In this document: in pieces, positions 39,038 to 52,570 of the stretch
Layout: every line of letters begins with the position of its first letter
Numbering within the stretch: the stretch's first letter is position 1
Assembly: GCA_004794785.1 (NCBI GenBank)
Contig: SJOL01006488.1
Location: 109,603 to 173,602 of the forward strand
From: Opisthorchis felineus
Lineage: Eukaryota > Platyhelminthes > Trematoda > Opisthorchiida > Opisthorchiidae
DNA length: 64,000 nt
Direction: 5' to 3'
Notes under the pieces: generated by a model
What the model was told of the DNA's origin: nothing
What the model saw: the letters and a program-made list of their open reading frames with translations, nothing else
The model's database searches: none
Made by a program: the position numbers and the translations under genes

Positions 39038-42000
39038 GGAAATCCATCTATCCAAAATATGGGTTGGTCATCTATCAAGTGGAAATTCCTATGACGTAAA
39101 ATTTAAAAAAAAAACGTCGTTCGCTGCGATTGGTCAATTTCCGCAAGACATAATGAGTAAATAAAATTTGACGAATTAGAATTTTGCAATAGCTACTATT
39201 CTTTTTATTTATGAGGTGTCTCGTCGGAACAGAAAACCTTAAGTATTTCACACAGCAAACTTTCCAGATAACATGATTCACTTATGTGTTTTCAAGTAAA
39301 ATTTTATTTGAAATAAAACCATTTAAAACGATATTAGCATTCGTTAAAATATCTTGCTTTAAATGTATAGATTTCTCCTGAACCATAATGTGGTTTGTAG
39401 TTTAAACACGTGTTGGGTACCCTTAATAATCCTCTTGTTAATAATGAATGTTCAAAACGTTTCGTTTAAATAGTCATCATTGTTCACTGCCATCCATACA
39501 ACATACCTAAAATCAAATGTACAGCTGAACAAACTAGTCGCCGGACACGTGGTCTAGACATAACAGCCTAAAACTTTAACTCACGACTACACCCTTTCAC
39601 TCCTCTACGCTTGTTTCATGAGTTTCTGTAGGTACGGGATTATGGCTTTAAGGATCCGGCCATACAGCTTTCTTGATTCGACTTTAACTTTGCCACAACC
39701 CTGTATATTTGACCGAAGTTCACTGGGTTGCTGATTGGTTCGCAAAGCGGAACCTAGTAAAAATTAGACACGTTCCGTCTTAGGTCGCTGGGTATGGAAG
39801 TTCATTACGTACAAAGGCATATCTTAGGGTGGATTTCGGATTCCAGATTGTGTGAGTTAGCGGTTTAAGATGCTACATATGTACACCTTTTGCCCGGAAT
39901 TCACACTCATCATTCAGCAACTATTATGAACTGGAAGGTGTGCTGGTGCGGTATGCGGACTCAGCTCACAAAACAACCTTAAGGCAAACATTATTTGTCT
40001 TCTGTGAAACAGAGTATCAGATTAGTAACGAAGCCGAAAGTCAGTTTACCAAATGTATCGGGCTTTCACGAACGGCATTGATTTAAATTTTTATTGACGA
40101 AGTAAAGTTTATGGTCTCCTAGCAATTTTACCGCATCGTGCACTGTAGTTGTCCTATGCGGAGAATGTCCGCTAACATCTTTTGCGTTGATAGGAGTATA
40201 GTTCTCACACTGGAACTCCTGAGCAAAGACCAACTATTAAACGAGTAATATCTGCCTTAGTGGGAATGAAAGCGTAAATGTAAACCAGTAGCGATTCCAA
40301 GGTACTCAAAAGTGGTTGTTATTTCGGTTTTCAGTAGATCACTCTCAGTGCATTTCGGACAAATTTCTGCGATCAGAACCAGTATGTTCAACAGTGAATA
40401 TAGGCTCATACACCGCATCTAGCGAAATTAGAACAAGCCACGCATCTGTAAAGTTGCGCAAGTGGGAAAGCGGATTATAAGATGCTTATATGAATGAAAT
40501 ACTGAATGAGTGAAATAACAACCCTTCTCGAAGATTTGGAATAACGAGAGCGGAATAACACACAATCTGGCTTTATGAATGTGGATGTGTGACATGCATT
40601 TTTGAGGATATAAATCTGAACAGCATGAATGAATCTATTTGCCACTAGCATTACGTGAATTAGATATATATTGGTGGCTTTGTATGGTGTTGGGGCTTAT
40701 TTTCTCCAACACAGCCGTCATTTACTAAAATTGAATGGCTATCAGAAAACTACGATAGTAGTCGGTGTACTCAAGAACACCCTGTGATCCTGTGTGATTT
40801 ATAGGTGGGTAAAATGATGCTCAAAAATCTCGAAGACAAGTACATTCGGTGTACCCTGCAAAACCGCGATTTAATTGGAGACAGAATGGTCTAACACGAA
40901 GATGCATCAAATGTATGTACTCACGTCATAGAATCATGACTCCCGATTCAAAGGTTTGTTGTCATACTTTCATCGCCTCCAACTTCGGATCTGGATTTTA
41001 CATTGAATTTTTAGCACGCCTTTGTGGGGAAGGTCAAGTCTGGAAACCCAGCCTTAAAAAGTTAATTACCTGGAAGCGACTGAACTATTGACAATTTAAC
41101 TACCTATCTTCCACCGTGATTTTTTAAGAGGAACATCTTTTAACTTTGTGCTGGTGTTTGCTTTAAAGGCATCCCTCATTTTACTATTACTTCAAGCCTC
41201 GTAGTGCGCCATTACTACCCATATCTGGTAAAGCAACTTTCAGTGTGACATGCTGTAGTTGCAGTGCTCAGAGTACCATCTCTAGCGATGGTGAGGAGGA
41301 CATGAGAGATCCGAAAATGAGCTTGACTGTACTAGGCTCGCGTGCGATAGATGTCATTATAATTGCCAAAATATTTTATAACAGTTGTTGCCTGGGAGTA
41401 TGATGATGGTGTCGATGTGTCAGGAAATTAATCACTCAGGGGGAGACGGACGGATATTTGAATAAAGTAAGTACACCCAGGGCTCAACATTGGTTTTCGT
41501 ATAGACCACAGTTTTTCAAAGGCGTTGCCGGAACCCTATCACATTCAAATCAACCACCCTATTCTCCATGATCTTTTTATGGTTTTCTGGGTTGCACGAA
41601 TGCTTGCTCGTCAGTGTGTCATGTAGCTAAATAATACTGACAAGTTACACCTGAGATATGCTTTCCTGAATAAACAACTGACTCATTTGCGAGGCGATTT
41701 TTAGTTCCAGAAATAACGAATACAGTGCTCAAGTTGTGATATGGTCACAGCACAAAATGAAGTGAATTTTGAAAGGTTTCCAGAACAAAAAAATCATGCG
41801 TGGCTGCTGACAGGCATGCGTGACGACGGGTTCACTGTTAAGTTTATATTATTCCACTATTTCATCCACATGCTGCGCATTTTATTTATGGTATCAGTAT
41901 AGATACACGCACACTAAACAACGCATAACGAACAAACGCTGCTTGAACATATGAGTCTCGTCTTTAAGAGAGAAAAGGAATATTGATTTTTCATACCTCA

Positions 42001-45000
42001 TTTTAAAAACAAGCATGTACGCTAGCAATCTATACGTAATCTATACGCAAATTATATCTATCCGTAAATGAGAAATGTCGCTTGAAATACAACGGCAAGA
42101 AAAAAGCTTCCGGATATTATTTGGCATACACCAGTTAAGAGCTATGAGTTGTGATTCAAGCAATCAGACTATGGTGTCCTTTATTGGCTCGATCGATTTT
42201 TCATAGTACTAACAACAGCCCTCATCGTTTACTCTTCCGTACCTTGATCGGTTGTGGTGAGGTATCGCATCCGACATCCATCATCTTTTAGAATCATGAG
42301 TGAAAATCCTTTCCTTTAGCTAGGTGGCTTCGAACAGAGCTGGCGCAGCACACACAAACGACATGTGCAATGAAACGTGACAGGAACTGACATAGATCTT
42401 ACACCATAAATCGGATCGCAGGAAAGGTTCTCAAACAAAGCTCGTCGGAGGTTTTTTTCTGCAAATTGCAACCACAACCAATGCAAGCTCAGTTGCTGCT
42501 TAGAATGAAATTTTGGGTCCGAGGGAAGGTGTGATGGTCAAACCATGGTAATACTGATTGCTTGCTTGGTTTTCTATCAACTGCTTCATATTCAATAAGC
42601 CCAGGACTCACTGCACAGAAGTACACTTGTTAACCACATAGTTTTAAAACAGGTAACACCCGACTTCACAATTTGTGAGGCTTGAGAACAAGGCTGTCCT
42701 GTGTGTTCCTTGATAAGACAACGTCATTCTCCTCAAGTCTTGGGTGGCAGGAATAGCCTGAGCGGTTTCGTACGCAACAACTGAGAACAAATTTAAGTGT
42801 TGTTCAATTTTGTGGTCGAACTGCTTCCTAAAGCGAGGTTTTTCTATGCCATATTCAGGAAGGCAGGAAAACGGAGTGCGCGCTCAGTTTTGAGAGTCAC
42901 TTTGGAATCACAATGACCTAATCATGTTGTTTTATTAGGTGAGGTGCACATTTTGTTACTCCCTGGCACAGCTGTGTAGGTCCTATGATTACATGCCACA
43001 CTAAAGTCAAGGGCTACCATTCAGCTGTCTAAATTCCAAAACTGAAAATTATCGCTGGCGATCTTTAGTTTACCGACAATTCTAACGTGGCCTCCTGCAT
43101 TGTCAGAATAAACAATAAACTGATCTTCCACCTCCTTTTACTACTTGCACAGGTGACACTTCCTGATGGCGGAAGTGATGACGGGCACTGCCTTAAGATA
43201 AACAATAAAAGCGGGAGGACCACGAAACAAGACTAGTAATTGTCACATGAAATGACAGTGCAGGCGGTGTACCGATTTGGATGATTAGAGTTCAGTAAAT
43301 ACTTCACATTCGACTTATCGGCTACAAACCGCATACCAAGTTTCACTGGATGAGGATGCCACATATTACACTGCTCGGCGGCAATGTGTGGTTTACAATA
43401 AATAGTCGCGCGATGGATGTAGTGAATTTTGTTACTTCACTGCTTAAAGTTTGATAACAATCATCAGAATGTTTGAATACTCCGTTCAGTTTACAGTGAA
43501 ATAATCAGACCATTCGATAGGGTTCCTTGAACGCCACTAGGTAGGTGCAGCAGAACGCGGTAATCAGTTGTTCTTGTGCGATTGTCCAAGTTCACTATCG
43601 ACAAAATATCCACGGGACAGCGCATCTCATAAGCATTCTAAGACACAGGCTGTTGAGTCTTCACCGGTTAACAATTGCTTATGGTCGGAAGGAAGCCACT
43701 GATAACATGAGAACTTGGCGGTATGTGTGCTATTTGTTCAACCCATTATGTTGCTCAAAGTCATAGTGAATAACAAATTGCCCACAGAATATATCTGGAC
43801 AAACCAAAGATTTTGAAAACTAAAAGATATACTACGGCTCCTGATACCTTGCCTAATGCCGTTCGTTGAGTCATTACTGAGGAAATGCGTAAGCAATCTA
43901 CTGAAGTAGGTCACCATATTTACCATATTTCTCAAATTCTATCATTGCGCCCACCATTTCTCACCGCTCGAGCTTTCAATTGGCCCCAAGTGGCGTGAGG
44001 AGTTTGCTGTAGCACGATTGTGTGAAACTGCACATGGGATCGCATCTAAACATCTTTCAGAACTCTTGTCATCGATTATTCAGAACAGTCGCTGATATAA
44101 GCCGATAATGATGGGATTATCGATTTAGTACTTGACTCCACGACTTCAGTTAGCTGCAAAATTTGCTTTGGTTCAACCTTGCTGTAGACATGCTGGCAAT
44201 ACTCCACTTTCCATGCCAAATCTGAAGTTGTCTAACCCGGAGAACAGAAGACGATTGAAATGAAATATGGAGGTTCCAAATAACCTGCGTGCTGTGGGTG
44301 AGAGCTGCCCTACAAGATGTGCAACACATGGTCTTCCATTCTAATATGAGATAAGGGAAACGGCGTTTGTGTTGTCGGCTTCTAGTCAATTTTTTTTACC
44401 AAGTCCTGGAGGTGTGTGCTCAAAGTTCAAACAAAATCATTTTGCACAGCCCAGTTTTCTGAATTTTTGACACAGACTATGGTATATACTTCCAAACTCA
44501 TACGTCTATTTTTTTGTCACATACTGCGTAAAGCAATGTTTCATCAACCATCGACAGCTTGAAACCAGTAGTGCAAAATCTGAAATATCCAAAAAAATAG
44601 ACTTCTATAGGTCACTTATAAGGACCTTGTCTACAATGGAATTCCATCAGTCTTCTGTCTAGGTTGTAGAGAGAAAATTACGGAACAAATCAACCACTTG
44701 ATATTCCCAAAATCAAAACCATTCTGTCGAAATTACACCTAGTTTTGATTGCTAAATGAACGTAATCAAGAGAAACGTGTCACGTGTACAGCGGAGAATA
44801 TGCCGGTGAAAAAAATCCTAAATGGTAGTTTGGATTATGAAAGTTGATTTCGTGCTGGTCACGACTTCCGGCTATTACTTTTTTATTTATGGTATCGATT
44901 TTTTCTACAATCCCTCTCCACATGCTAAGTAAACCAACCGTCATAAAGCGGCTGATTGTTGGAATGACAGTAATCCTAGATAATTACTAGTAAATCTCGC

Positions 45001-46292
45001 CAATAAAAAGGCTAATTGATTTCCCGTAACCTGCTTAGTGGACAATCAATAGTTGTTTCCTTAGTGTGCGAAGTTTTCGATCGATGTAATTTGTAGTGAA
45101 ACGAGTACTCTTGTTCCGATTCTCATATGTAGTGTCCACCCGATGGGAGTGAACAACACCTTTGAGATTCCAACTGGAGTAGACAGTAAATTCATCTGGT
45201 GAATGTTCTCAAGTTTTAATCAGGGATCGCAGCAAGTACCACCTTATCAGCAGTCACGGGTTCTGTTTTTATGAGCCCATTGTTATCTAGTTTTTTTTTC
45301 ACAGCACAAAACCAACTTTCTTCTTCGCCTACGTTTCTGTCTCATATCAGGATTCTGAATGAATTTTCCGAATAAGCAATTATAGGAAATTATTTTCGCG
45401 GATAGGTAGCTCGCATTTTTTTCAAAACCACTTCAGCCGATAGCAACACAAAATCAGCTCACCAGCTGACGCGAACTGAGACAATTTGTGTCCACCTGGC
45501 AATTTTTGTAGTTGGATATATTGCCCACGTTTGTTGCGTAAGTTCAATAAACTTTTAAAAAACCTACCAATCCTGGATACTGGCTTTGAACGCAGCGAAA
45601 ATAACAGGCGAAGTGATTCAACTATACTAATGTACTGTATATAACTGAGGTCACCAACATTTAGTCTACGGATATGTAGTTGTAAAACATTAACTAGCAG
45701 ATTACGTACAGAATAATGAAACCCTAAATTGGACTCACAGCAACACTCAACAAAAGTGCTTCATACTGCAGAAAAATTGTTCCGTCGTGAACGAGAATTA
45801 AACCTCGCGTAAGTCGTAGCGTTTAGTTATTCCAATGGAGGTATTTAGCCCTTATCCAGTAACTTGTCTCTGGCTTGAGCCGAGTATCAATCGACTAAGG
45901 ATCAGGCCTTTTCACAATAACTATCGCCCGAAAATTGGGTCTTGCAATCTTGGGTTAATCTTATCATTTCAAGACTGCCACACATGTCATTTTCATGAGG
46001 AATAATTTCATAAAACTAATAAGTCACTCAATGGAGTGGTACGGCACCAGCCTATAACCGGTTGATGGTTTTATTCATGAAGTTTATAATTCACCAGGTC
46101 CAAAAATTAGTTTATATCACAACCCTGATAAGAAATGATGTTGAATTTATCAAGAACTCTCGTATACGGATGACCCGTAAACCGCAATACTCACCTTCTT
46201 ATACATTTAAGTTTGTCGGTTAACTAGAATTATGTTTCTTGTATGAATTCAGGTTTGCAATGTCATGTATTGCACTTTAAATGGTAAATCGG
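39038..46292. other. Intron interior, nothing recognised
   Basis: More than 7 kb with no recognisable coding region or element. The longest frames are about 80 codons. Confidence 0.45.
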
Positions 46293-46328
46293 ACTATTTA
46301 AAAGACTATTTAAAAGACTATTTAAAAA
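46293..46328. repeat. Three tandem 12-bp units
   Basis: ACTATTTAAAAG occurs three times in a row, the last copy with one substitution (final base A). It probably arose by replication slippage. Confidence 0.9.
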
Positions 46329-49300
46329 ACTTCCAGTCACTGCCCGAGATGTTTTCCGGACGTTTTTAAGCCACAGTTACCAATGGCACCAGAGGGCGTG
46401 GAGCGGTAAGCCACCCTTCGTCCGGTTTCTGGGCGAAAAGAGATTATGGTGCAGCTAGAAATTTATTTTTTCTGGACCATGTATTATTTTTACACCGTTA
46501 GCAAGCTGCTGATATTTACTCAGTGCATGCGCAAAAATTCTGAGAACTACCCAGCTGTCCCCAAGGGCATTTTCTGCCCGTTATCTTTACGCATTTCTCT
46601 CTATTTACTATAGGTTTAATGCAATTTATAGCAACGGATCTCTACACCACAGAGTACTACGTTTTTAGAAACCTCCGTGCTTTCCTCAAACAAAACTCTC
46701 CTAACAAAAACCGATAAACGCCTGATATATACATTTTATTCCTCATAAATATTCTCGCATGGAATGACGTCCTTCCAAGCATCAGAGTACCTTACTAATT
46801 CAGACTTGTTTAACGCTGCTGGAAGGTTTGGGATCTGGAGATTAATCCAACGAAATACTGCTAGCTGTGATGTTGTGAAAAAGCTGAAACTTGCTGTTTT
46901 GTATGTTTTCGTAACATATGCTGACTTTCGTTTGAGCAAGCACGTCCTAAATTCGTTGCCACTAATGCATATTTCATCGTTATTAGATCACTGTATCCAT
47001 ATAGCGTTAAATCCTTCGGGTTTCTATGATAGAATCATGGGTATTTTTGGTACGGGGGCTATATTCAAAGCAGAAGCATGGCAAACCCGTACAGTAAACA
47101 GACATTAGGTGAGGCACCTGACCATTTCGTACTTGCAATGTACAGTGTGTGTACTTATCGAGTTAGGAAAGATCTGTCACATGTCTGTAGTTTTAGATGA
47201 AGACTTCAGTCCGATTTTTTGTGTAAGATTTATTAAGCGTACCTGTCAGCTTGAGTGACTGACGCAATGAGAGAATGTGCAGAAAATGACTTCATCTGAT
47301 GCGTCAAAATTGAGTCATTTTGCACCAAAAGATGGATGAGCATAAATTAAACCTTCCGAGTCCGATCAAAAAGTATGCTGCTGGTCAAAAGGGTTACCTG
47401 ACTCGGCATCTTGAGAACAACGAATAAAACAGCAGAAGCGATAAATTTTAAAGGCTGGTTCTTAGAGTAAGTCAGGGTTCTTTCACTTCCAGGACTCCAC
47501 ACGTCTTTCGGCATAAAGTACCATTGCAAGAATCGCTTGATTTCCTTTATCCTGACTTTTAAAACAAGCGTTTTTATAAAATAATCTACTGTTGTTGTTT
47601 GAACACGCTGGAACAATCTAACTTATAGGGGTATTTGAGATTTTAAAAGGATTTCATTATTTTTAGTTGCCGAACTAGTTTCACAACCTCATCTGCACTG
47701 TTAAAAAACCTCAACTTTAAACATTTTCTCGCTCGCCGACTTCGTACGTGTACTGGATTAATTGTCCGAACGACTGATGAGGCAATATTTGTGGTCATTT
47801 GAACGTCAACAAAACCCGGACTGAGAGCAACCAGCCGGATAAAGTGGGCACCGGATCCTGGGTCCGGGCCCGAAGAGCGAGTGAAGTACGGCACAGGGGC
47901 AAACGCACAAAGTATGTTGGACGAGCTCAAAGGTGCATGAATTAAGTAGTCTCCCCGCTTTTGACAAAAATAAACTCATGACAAACCTGAAGCATTAAGT
48001 TCAAAGCACTACCAGTTTTCTCTAAACTCTCCAAAACCGGCGACGCTTCTGAGGCATCAGTGTGTGAAAACCTGAAGACGCCTTACATCCTCTGTCCACG
48101 GTGGCCATCACTTGTAACGTATAACAATAGCCACTACCGTAGCCTGGTACACACGTTTCTTGAGACCCAGTGATACACCTCCACTTAGTCTAGATTGGCC
48201 AATGGTAATTTAGTCAGAAGTAATTCCTCACACCTTCAAATATCAGTAGATTTTTAGAAAGAACCACCTCAACAAGAGAAAAATAAAAGTCAAAGTACCA
48301 CTATCGACTACCCATCGGCTTACTTACTGCATCAGATACACCAAATGTAAGCATGATAAATCCCGTAACAAATTCAGAAGCTCTCTTCAACACCGCTGAT
48401 GGAACACAGTTCGCCACGAATACGACTCACGAAGCGCAGTGTGTCCAAGTTGTCTTCAAGGTAATTTGTGATGTTTTGCATGAAGATTGACTCGGTAAAC
48501 CAAGAGTTTTATCAAATCAACCGAAATGCATTGATGTTGATTCGAGAGAATTTGTATTTTGGCGGTTCTTTGGAGACAATTTCGGTTGTGACGATTACGC
48601 TGTCAAAACAGACCAGGCATTCCCATTGTTCGGAAACCAACTCATGGGTGAAAACCACAATGCTCAAATTAATTGGGCACATTGGTGACTCACACAGTAG
48701 CAAAATAATTCACTCGAGGTTTTTAGAGAAGGGTTTCACTTTTGTCTTGCAGAGATAAAAGGCGACAGGTCTGGTCTACTATCTGAGTGTGCTATCTATG
48801 TAACTAGCTCACTTTTGACGAATTTCGAGTCATATGGTTTAGATATTGTGGCGTGCGGCCAGTGTAGGCTGCACCACAATCATATCTGAATATTTAAACA
48901 GCCCTAGATTTCGTTGACTACAACTGCTTACGTCTATTGTTTATGATTACATATGACATTGAACACGTCTTCTTGGCAGTGCCATTCAACCAACTGGACG
49001 ATACGTTTGTTGGGTAACTTCTTTTTAATGGCATGCATTGCGAGACTTAGTAGGAGGTATGGGAAAGTCAGTGGCCATTCTGAAGGTAGGGTATGGACGG
49101 AAGATCATGTCGTACGTGATCTCTCGCCTGGCAGATGCAACTTTGCTGGATGTGCACGTGAACATTTCTGTGACGCCGAGGATTTTTGTGATTCTGTTGC
49201 AACCTTTGTACTTCTTGGCAAACTACTAGTATGAATCTGTTTTTTGATGAAAATTGTTTAGGTTTAGTGAGGATAGTTCAGAAGTTACTGGCAGCCAGAA

Positions 49301-49560
49301 CGTGAAGTCCTAGATCAGCTGAGTCCTTTGGTAGATCTTCTTAGTATTTCTTTGTTCCCGTCCTTGGTAAACAATATGGAGTTGCACCTTCGTCAGTTCT
49401 GAAAAGCTCTCCTTGGTCTGGGTTTCGCAAGTGATATTCTTTAAATACCGGCGACAACTGGGTGGTAGTATCTTTGGAAACTTGTGAGTCCGGCTGACAA
49501 CTCATGCTCACTGATTAAACACTACTACACGATGCCTAAATGTATTTACAAGAAAGATGA
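46329..49560. other. Intron interior, nothing recognised
   Basis: Short frames at 46764-47108 (plus), 47643-47930 (minus) and 48468-48758 (plus) are protein-like by eye but match no family and lack consistent splice context. Confidence 0.4.
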
Positions 49561-49716
49561 AACACTTCCGACTTCCTCTGTCTAGGTTTGGACAACCTGG
49601 CGGTATCCCAGCCCACGTGCTTCCTTCGGGTGGCATGGCAGCTAGGCATCGAAAGGGTGTTACAGCTCAATGATACGATTCCAAACAAACAAAACGTACT
49701 TACGTCAAGGTGACTA
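49561..49716 (+). repeat. Possible dispersed repeat with open frame
   Basis: An open frame on the plus strand encodes [20 protein letters not shown] and continues [14 protein letters not shown] recall near-identical peptides from many unrelated predicted proteins of opisthorchiid flukes, which would make it a translated interspersed repeat rather than a gene. That rests on memory. The sequence itself shows only an open frame of about 50 codons ending in TGA. Confidence 0.3.
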
Positions 49717-50445
49717 ATGCAATAAGCTTACTGGTTTAATTTTCGAGGATTTTGCAAGCTAACGTAGACGGACGACTGATCAGTTACAACAAAACAGAAT
49801 GGAAACTAGATTCCATTACTGTACCTTAGTCTATCTCCACTTGACGCTACTCAGGTTCCTTAACAAATGAGGTCTTACATAGTGATAAGCCTACAGTTTT
49901 CGAGTGCAAACTTATCTTATTGCCTTGTTATGGGTACTGACCAACACTTCATTGAGTTACATCATCATGATCCACTTCTAATTCGACTAAAAGCACTGTT
50001 TCATCGGCCGCTGCGCTAAACTAGAGACTGTGGTAAATACATTTAAATAAAGCGGTTGTACGATCATCTTCTGCGTTCCCAGCATTGGTTTTGTGAGTCG
50101 GAACACCCAGGTTAGATAACTTTCCGCATGCCACATTCGGGTGGAATTTGCGGGTGAACTTTTAGTTGGCCGCTCTGAAGTCTACACTTCTTCATCAAGC
50201 ATGGACGCATAATGTGTTGATAAATACCGGGAATTTATAGGAAAAATAAGATGCGGAGTGAAGGCTTCTCTTGAATGCTTTCAATTAACATTGAAAGTAA
50301 GTTGTCTTATCAGTATATGTGGTGAATTGTGGTAGCAATAACGTTATCATTCAGGTTGAAGCTTCTTACAGACAAACCTGCTTTGTGAGTATAAAAGTTA
50401 TTTTAATATATTTAATATCTTTTAATATATTCTTTCAAATTGCAG

Positions 50446-51827
50446 GCAGCGACTCGGCCCCCAGTTACAATGACATTGACGTATTAATTTCCGTGGATCT
50501 CAGTTCCCAGTCCTCGACTATTCAACGAGTGAAATCATCCGTTCTTGATGCCTTGATGCGATTCCTACCGGAAGATCGAGGGAACATTTATTCAGAAGCA
50601 GCATTTAAAAACGGTAACCTCTTCCATGGAACCCAGGGACAAAACATATCACCAACGGATGGATCAGAAAACGATATAGAGATGAATTCTAGTAGGTACT
50701 TTTCAACGGAATTTCTTCCCACAAATTCCCTCAGTAGATCTCCGACACCTCGAGGAACAGACGAGGAGCAGCAACAGAGTTTCGCATTTTCCCCTAGCCC
50801 GATTTGCCATCTGACCACCCCTTTAGCTTCTGTGAGCGACGGATACCTTCGTGAATCATATATCTACAAACAATTCCGCAAATACAGTACGCACGAAGCC
50901 GATTGTTGGTCACTTTTATCGCTTGGAATGCCATCCAAGGGCTCCAAGGTTGTTGAACTTAAATTTGTTGATCGCATGCGCCGCCAGTTTGAATTCACGG
51001 TCGATAGTTTCCAAATCAGTCTATCGCCAATCCTGTCATTTATGCGGATGTATCCTAACCAGCCGCTGACCCCAAACTTCGCACCAACTGTTGTGGCAGA
51101 ATCGGTTGCAGGATCTTTCTCGATGGCATTGTACCATCTCAAGAACAAGTTGATAATTACCAAGGAACCAGAAATGATCCGAGGAGGAGGGTTACTGAAA
51201 TACTGCAGACTGCTAGTTAACGGTTATCAGGCTCCGAACGGCATTGACGTAGGCTCTCTGGAACGGTACATGAGTTCTCGTTTCTTCATTGACTTCCAAG
51301 ATATTCAAAGTCAGAAAGCAAAGATTGAAGCATTTTTGACAAACCATTTCAAAGAGGATGAGGATGTGGAAAGGGTTAATTTCCTTCGGACGGTTCATCG
51401 GGTCGTCAGTGGCTCAACTATATGTCTCATGTCCTTTGAGCGTTACCAGACACTGCATTTGATTTGTCAGCTCATCGACCAATACGCCAAACGAAACCCG
51501 ATCCCCAGCTCAGCACCAAGCTTGGACTGGTTTGCAAACCAGCAGAATCTGACAGTTGATACAATATTCTACGGGACACAATATTTTCCCATTATTTCCT
51601 GCAGTAACTCACCCCGCTTTAGTTGTTGCCAATGGGAGCAAAAATCACCTCATCTGTGTTGTGAAAGTAATGAAGTAAGGTTCTCCCTTGGACCCTCGAG
51701 CTCCTCCTCTGATTCCGAATTTTCATCTAAATATCCAGCCAAAAAAATGCCAACTTCAGTGGATTGCCCAGCCGCTGAGACTTTGATTTCAGGGGAAGAC
51801 GTTCAAAAGTCATGTTCCCTAACTTAA
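50446..51827 (+). CDS. TENT5/FAM46 poly(A) polymerase, coding exon 2
   Basis: This exon encodes the rest of codon 227 to residue 686, stop TAA at 51825-51827. The catalytic pair is Asp236 and Asp238 (SYNDIDVLI) and the third carboxylate is Asp413 (RRQFEFTVDSFQ). Other TENT5 signatures follow: VVAESVAGSF (442-451), IRGGGLLKYCRLLV (471-484), SLERYMSSRFFIDF (497-510) and STICLMSFERYQTLHLI (550-566). Between LRFLPE-type strand residues (about 268) and YLRESYIYKQF (360) lies a Ser/Pro/Thr-rich insertion about 70 residues longer than in vertebrate members. The C-terminal tail after about 590 is Cys- and Ser-rich and not conserved. The whole protein is 686 residues, against roughly 390-440 for human paralogues. 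With all carboxylates kept, it is probably an active cytoplasmic or ER-associated poly(A) polymerase. Confidence 0.95.
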
Positions 51828-52259
51828 ACACCAAGTTCCAAATTTTATCAACCAGCACTTCTATTCACCAGTTCTGATAGCGGTCAAATTTGCCGTTGGT
51901 TGCTGCACAATCAATCCAATCATCGTGCCAAATTCAATTTTGACAGACTCCCTACTGATCTTTAAGATATCCCCCCAAAAAACTCAACTAAAATTACCTG
52001 TTTTATTTTCTCGTTCACTGTTGGAAACTCACGTAGTGCCAGTAATTCCGCCAAGAGTGAGTTTGTATTGCCACCACCGGTGAGGGCAGAAGCACAAATA
52101 TCAGTTCGACTTGTTCATTTTCAGAGAACGCCGAAGGGAGACTGCTTTAAACGTTTCAATGAGATTATCCGTCTTTCAGGAAATGTATATAAAAACGAAC
52201 TCTCGAAACGTATGACACCGCTGGTGCGGGATACCCGAGAGCGTTATGACAATAGGCCT

Positions 52260-52565
52260 TCAAAAAGTCAGAGACAGGTCCCGTAGAGAAACAAGATGCT
52301 GTGAGCAATTACATTTATTAGGCAGACTGTTCAAAATGCAATTGAAAGGAATGGAGTGCATTCTTCTTATCAGACTTTCAAAGTTCTTGGTTTTTGTGGG
52401 AGGTTTGAGTGCAACACGCAGATCTTCCTTCTCCATGCGCATTGTGTACTTCCTTCTCATTTTGACGATTATTGACCATCCGAAACCTCCTACTGATTTG
52501 TCCATCGTCAGTTGCGTGACCTTCCTCATTGACTTGTATTCACCAACTTCATCGTCGATTTCTAA
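52260..52565 (-). CDS. Possible convergent terminal exon, unknown product
   Basis: On the minus strand a pyrimidine-rich tract ending TTTATTTCCAG precedes 52565 and would be a strong splice acceptor. From there 101 codons are open to TGA at 52262-52260. The peptide is hydrophilic and protein-like, with KVTQLTMDKSVGGFGWSII and KPPTKTKNFESLIRRMHS. The GGFGWSII string loosely recalls the carboxylate loop of PDZ domains, but I would not assign one. A minus-strand AATAAA lies at 52017-52012, about 245 bases past the stop. The acceptor, open frame, stop and signal are in the right order for a last exon of a gene whose other exons lie to the right. The plus strand is also open over this interval, so chance or a pseudogene cannot be excluded. 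Confidence 0.25.
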   Translation of the reverse strand, partial: LEIDDEVGEYKSMRKVTQLTMDKSVGGFGWSIIVKMRRKYTMRMEKEDLRVALKPPTKTKNFESLIRRMHSIPFNCILNSLPNKCNCSQHLVSLRDLSLTF

Positions 52566-52570
52566 CTGGA

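Larger units (their letters stand above)
21390..50445 (+). other. 29,056-bp phase-1 intron of TENT5 gene
   Basis: The intron begins GTAAGT (21390) and ends TTTCAAATTGCAG (50445). Joining the flanks gives G|GC, Gly227, and a protein whose spacing from Gly-Gly to Asp-x-Asp equals that of vertebrate TENT5 proteins, so no coding exon is missing between them. The acceptor tract is weak and A/T-rich, with three TTTAATAT-like units at about 50402-50430. The frame stays open for 42 codons upstream of the acceptor but has no ATG there, which supports splicing over an internal start. The intron holds dispersed repeats at 22.5, 25.0 and 25.3 kb, a SINE remnant at 22.8 kb, simple repeats and a possible dispersed repeat at 49.56 kb. 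I recognise no nested gene. Confidence 0.88.

Noticed and set aside
50319..50445. Open frame continuing 42 codons upstream of TENT5 exon 2, as if translation began there
   Set aside because: It has no ATG, ends in a CAG acceptor exactly where TENT5 similarity begins, and exon 1 supplies the missing domain part in matching phase.
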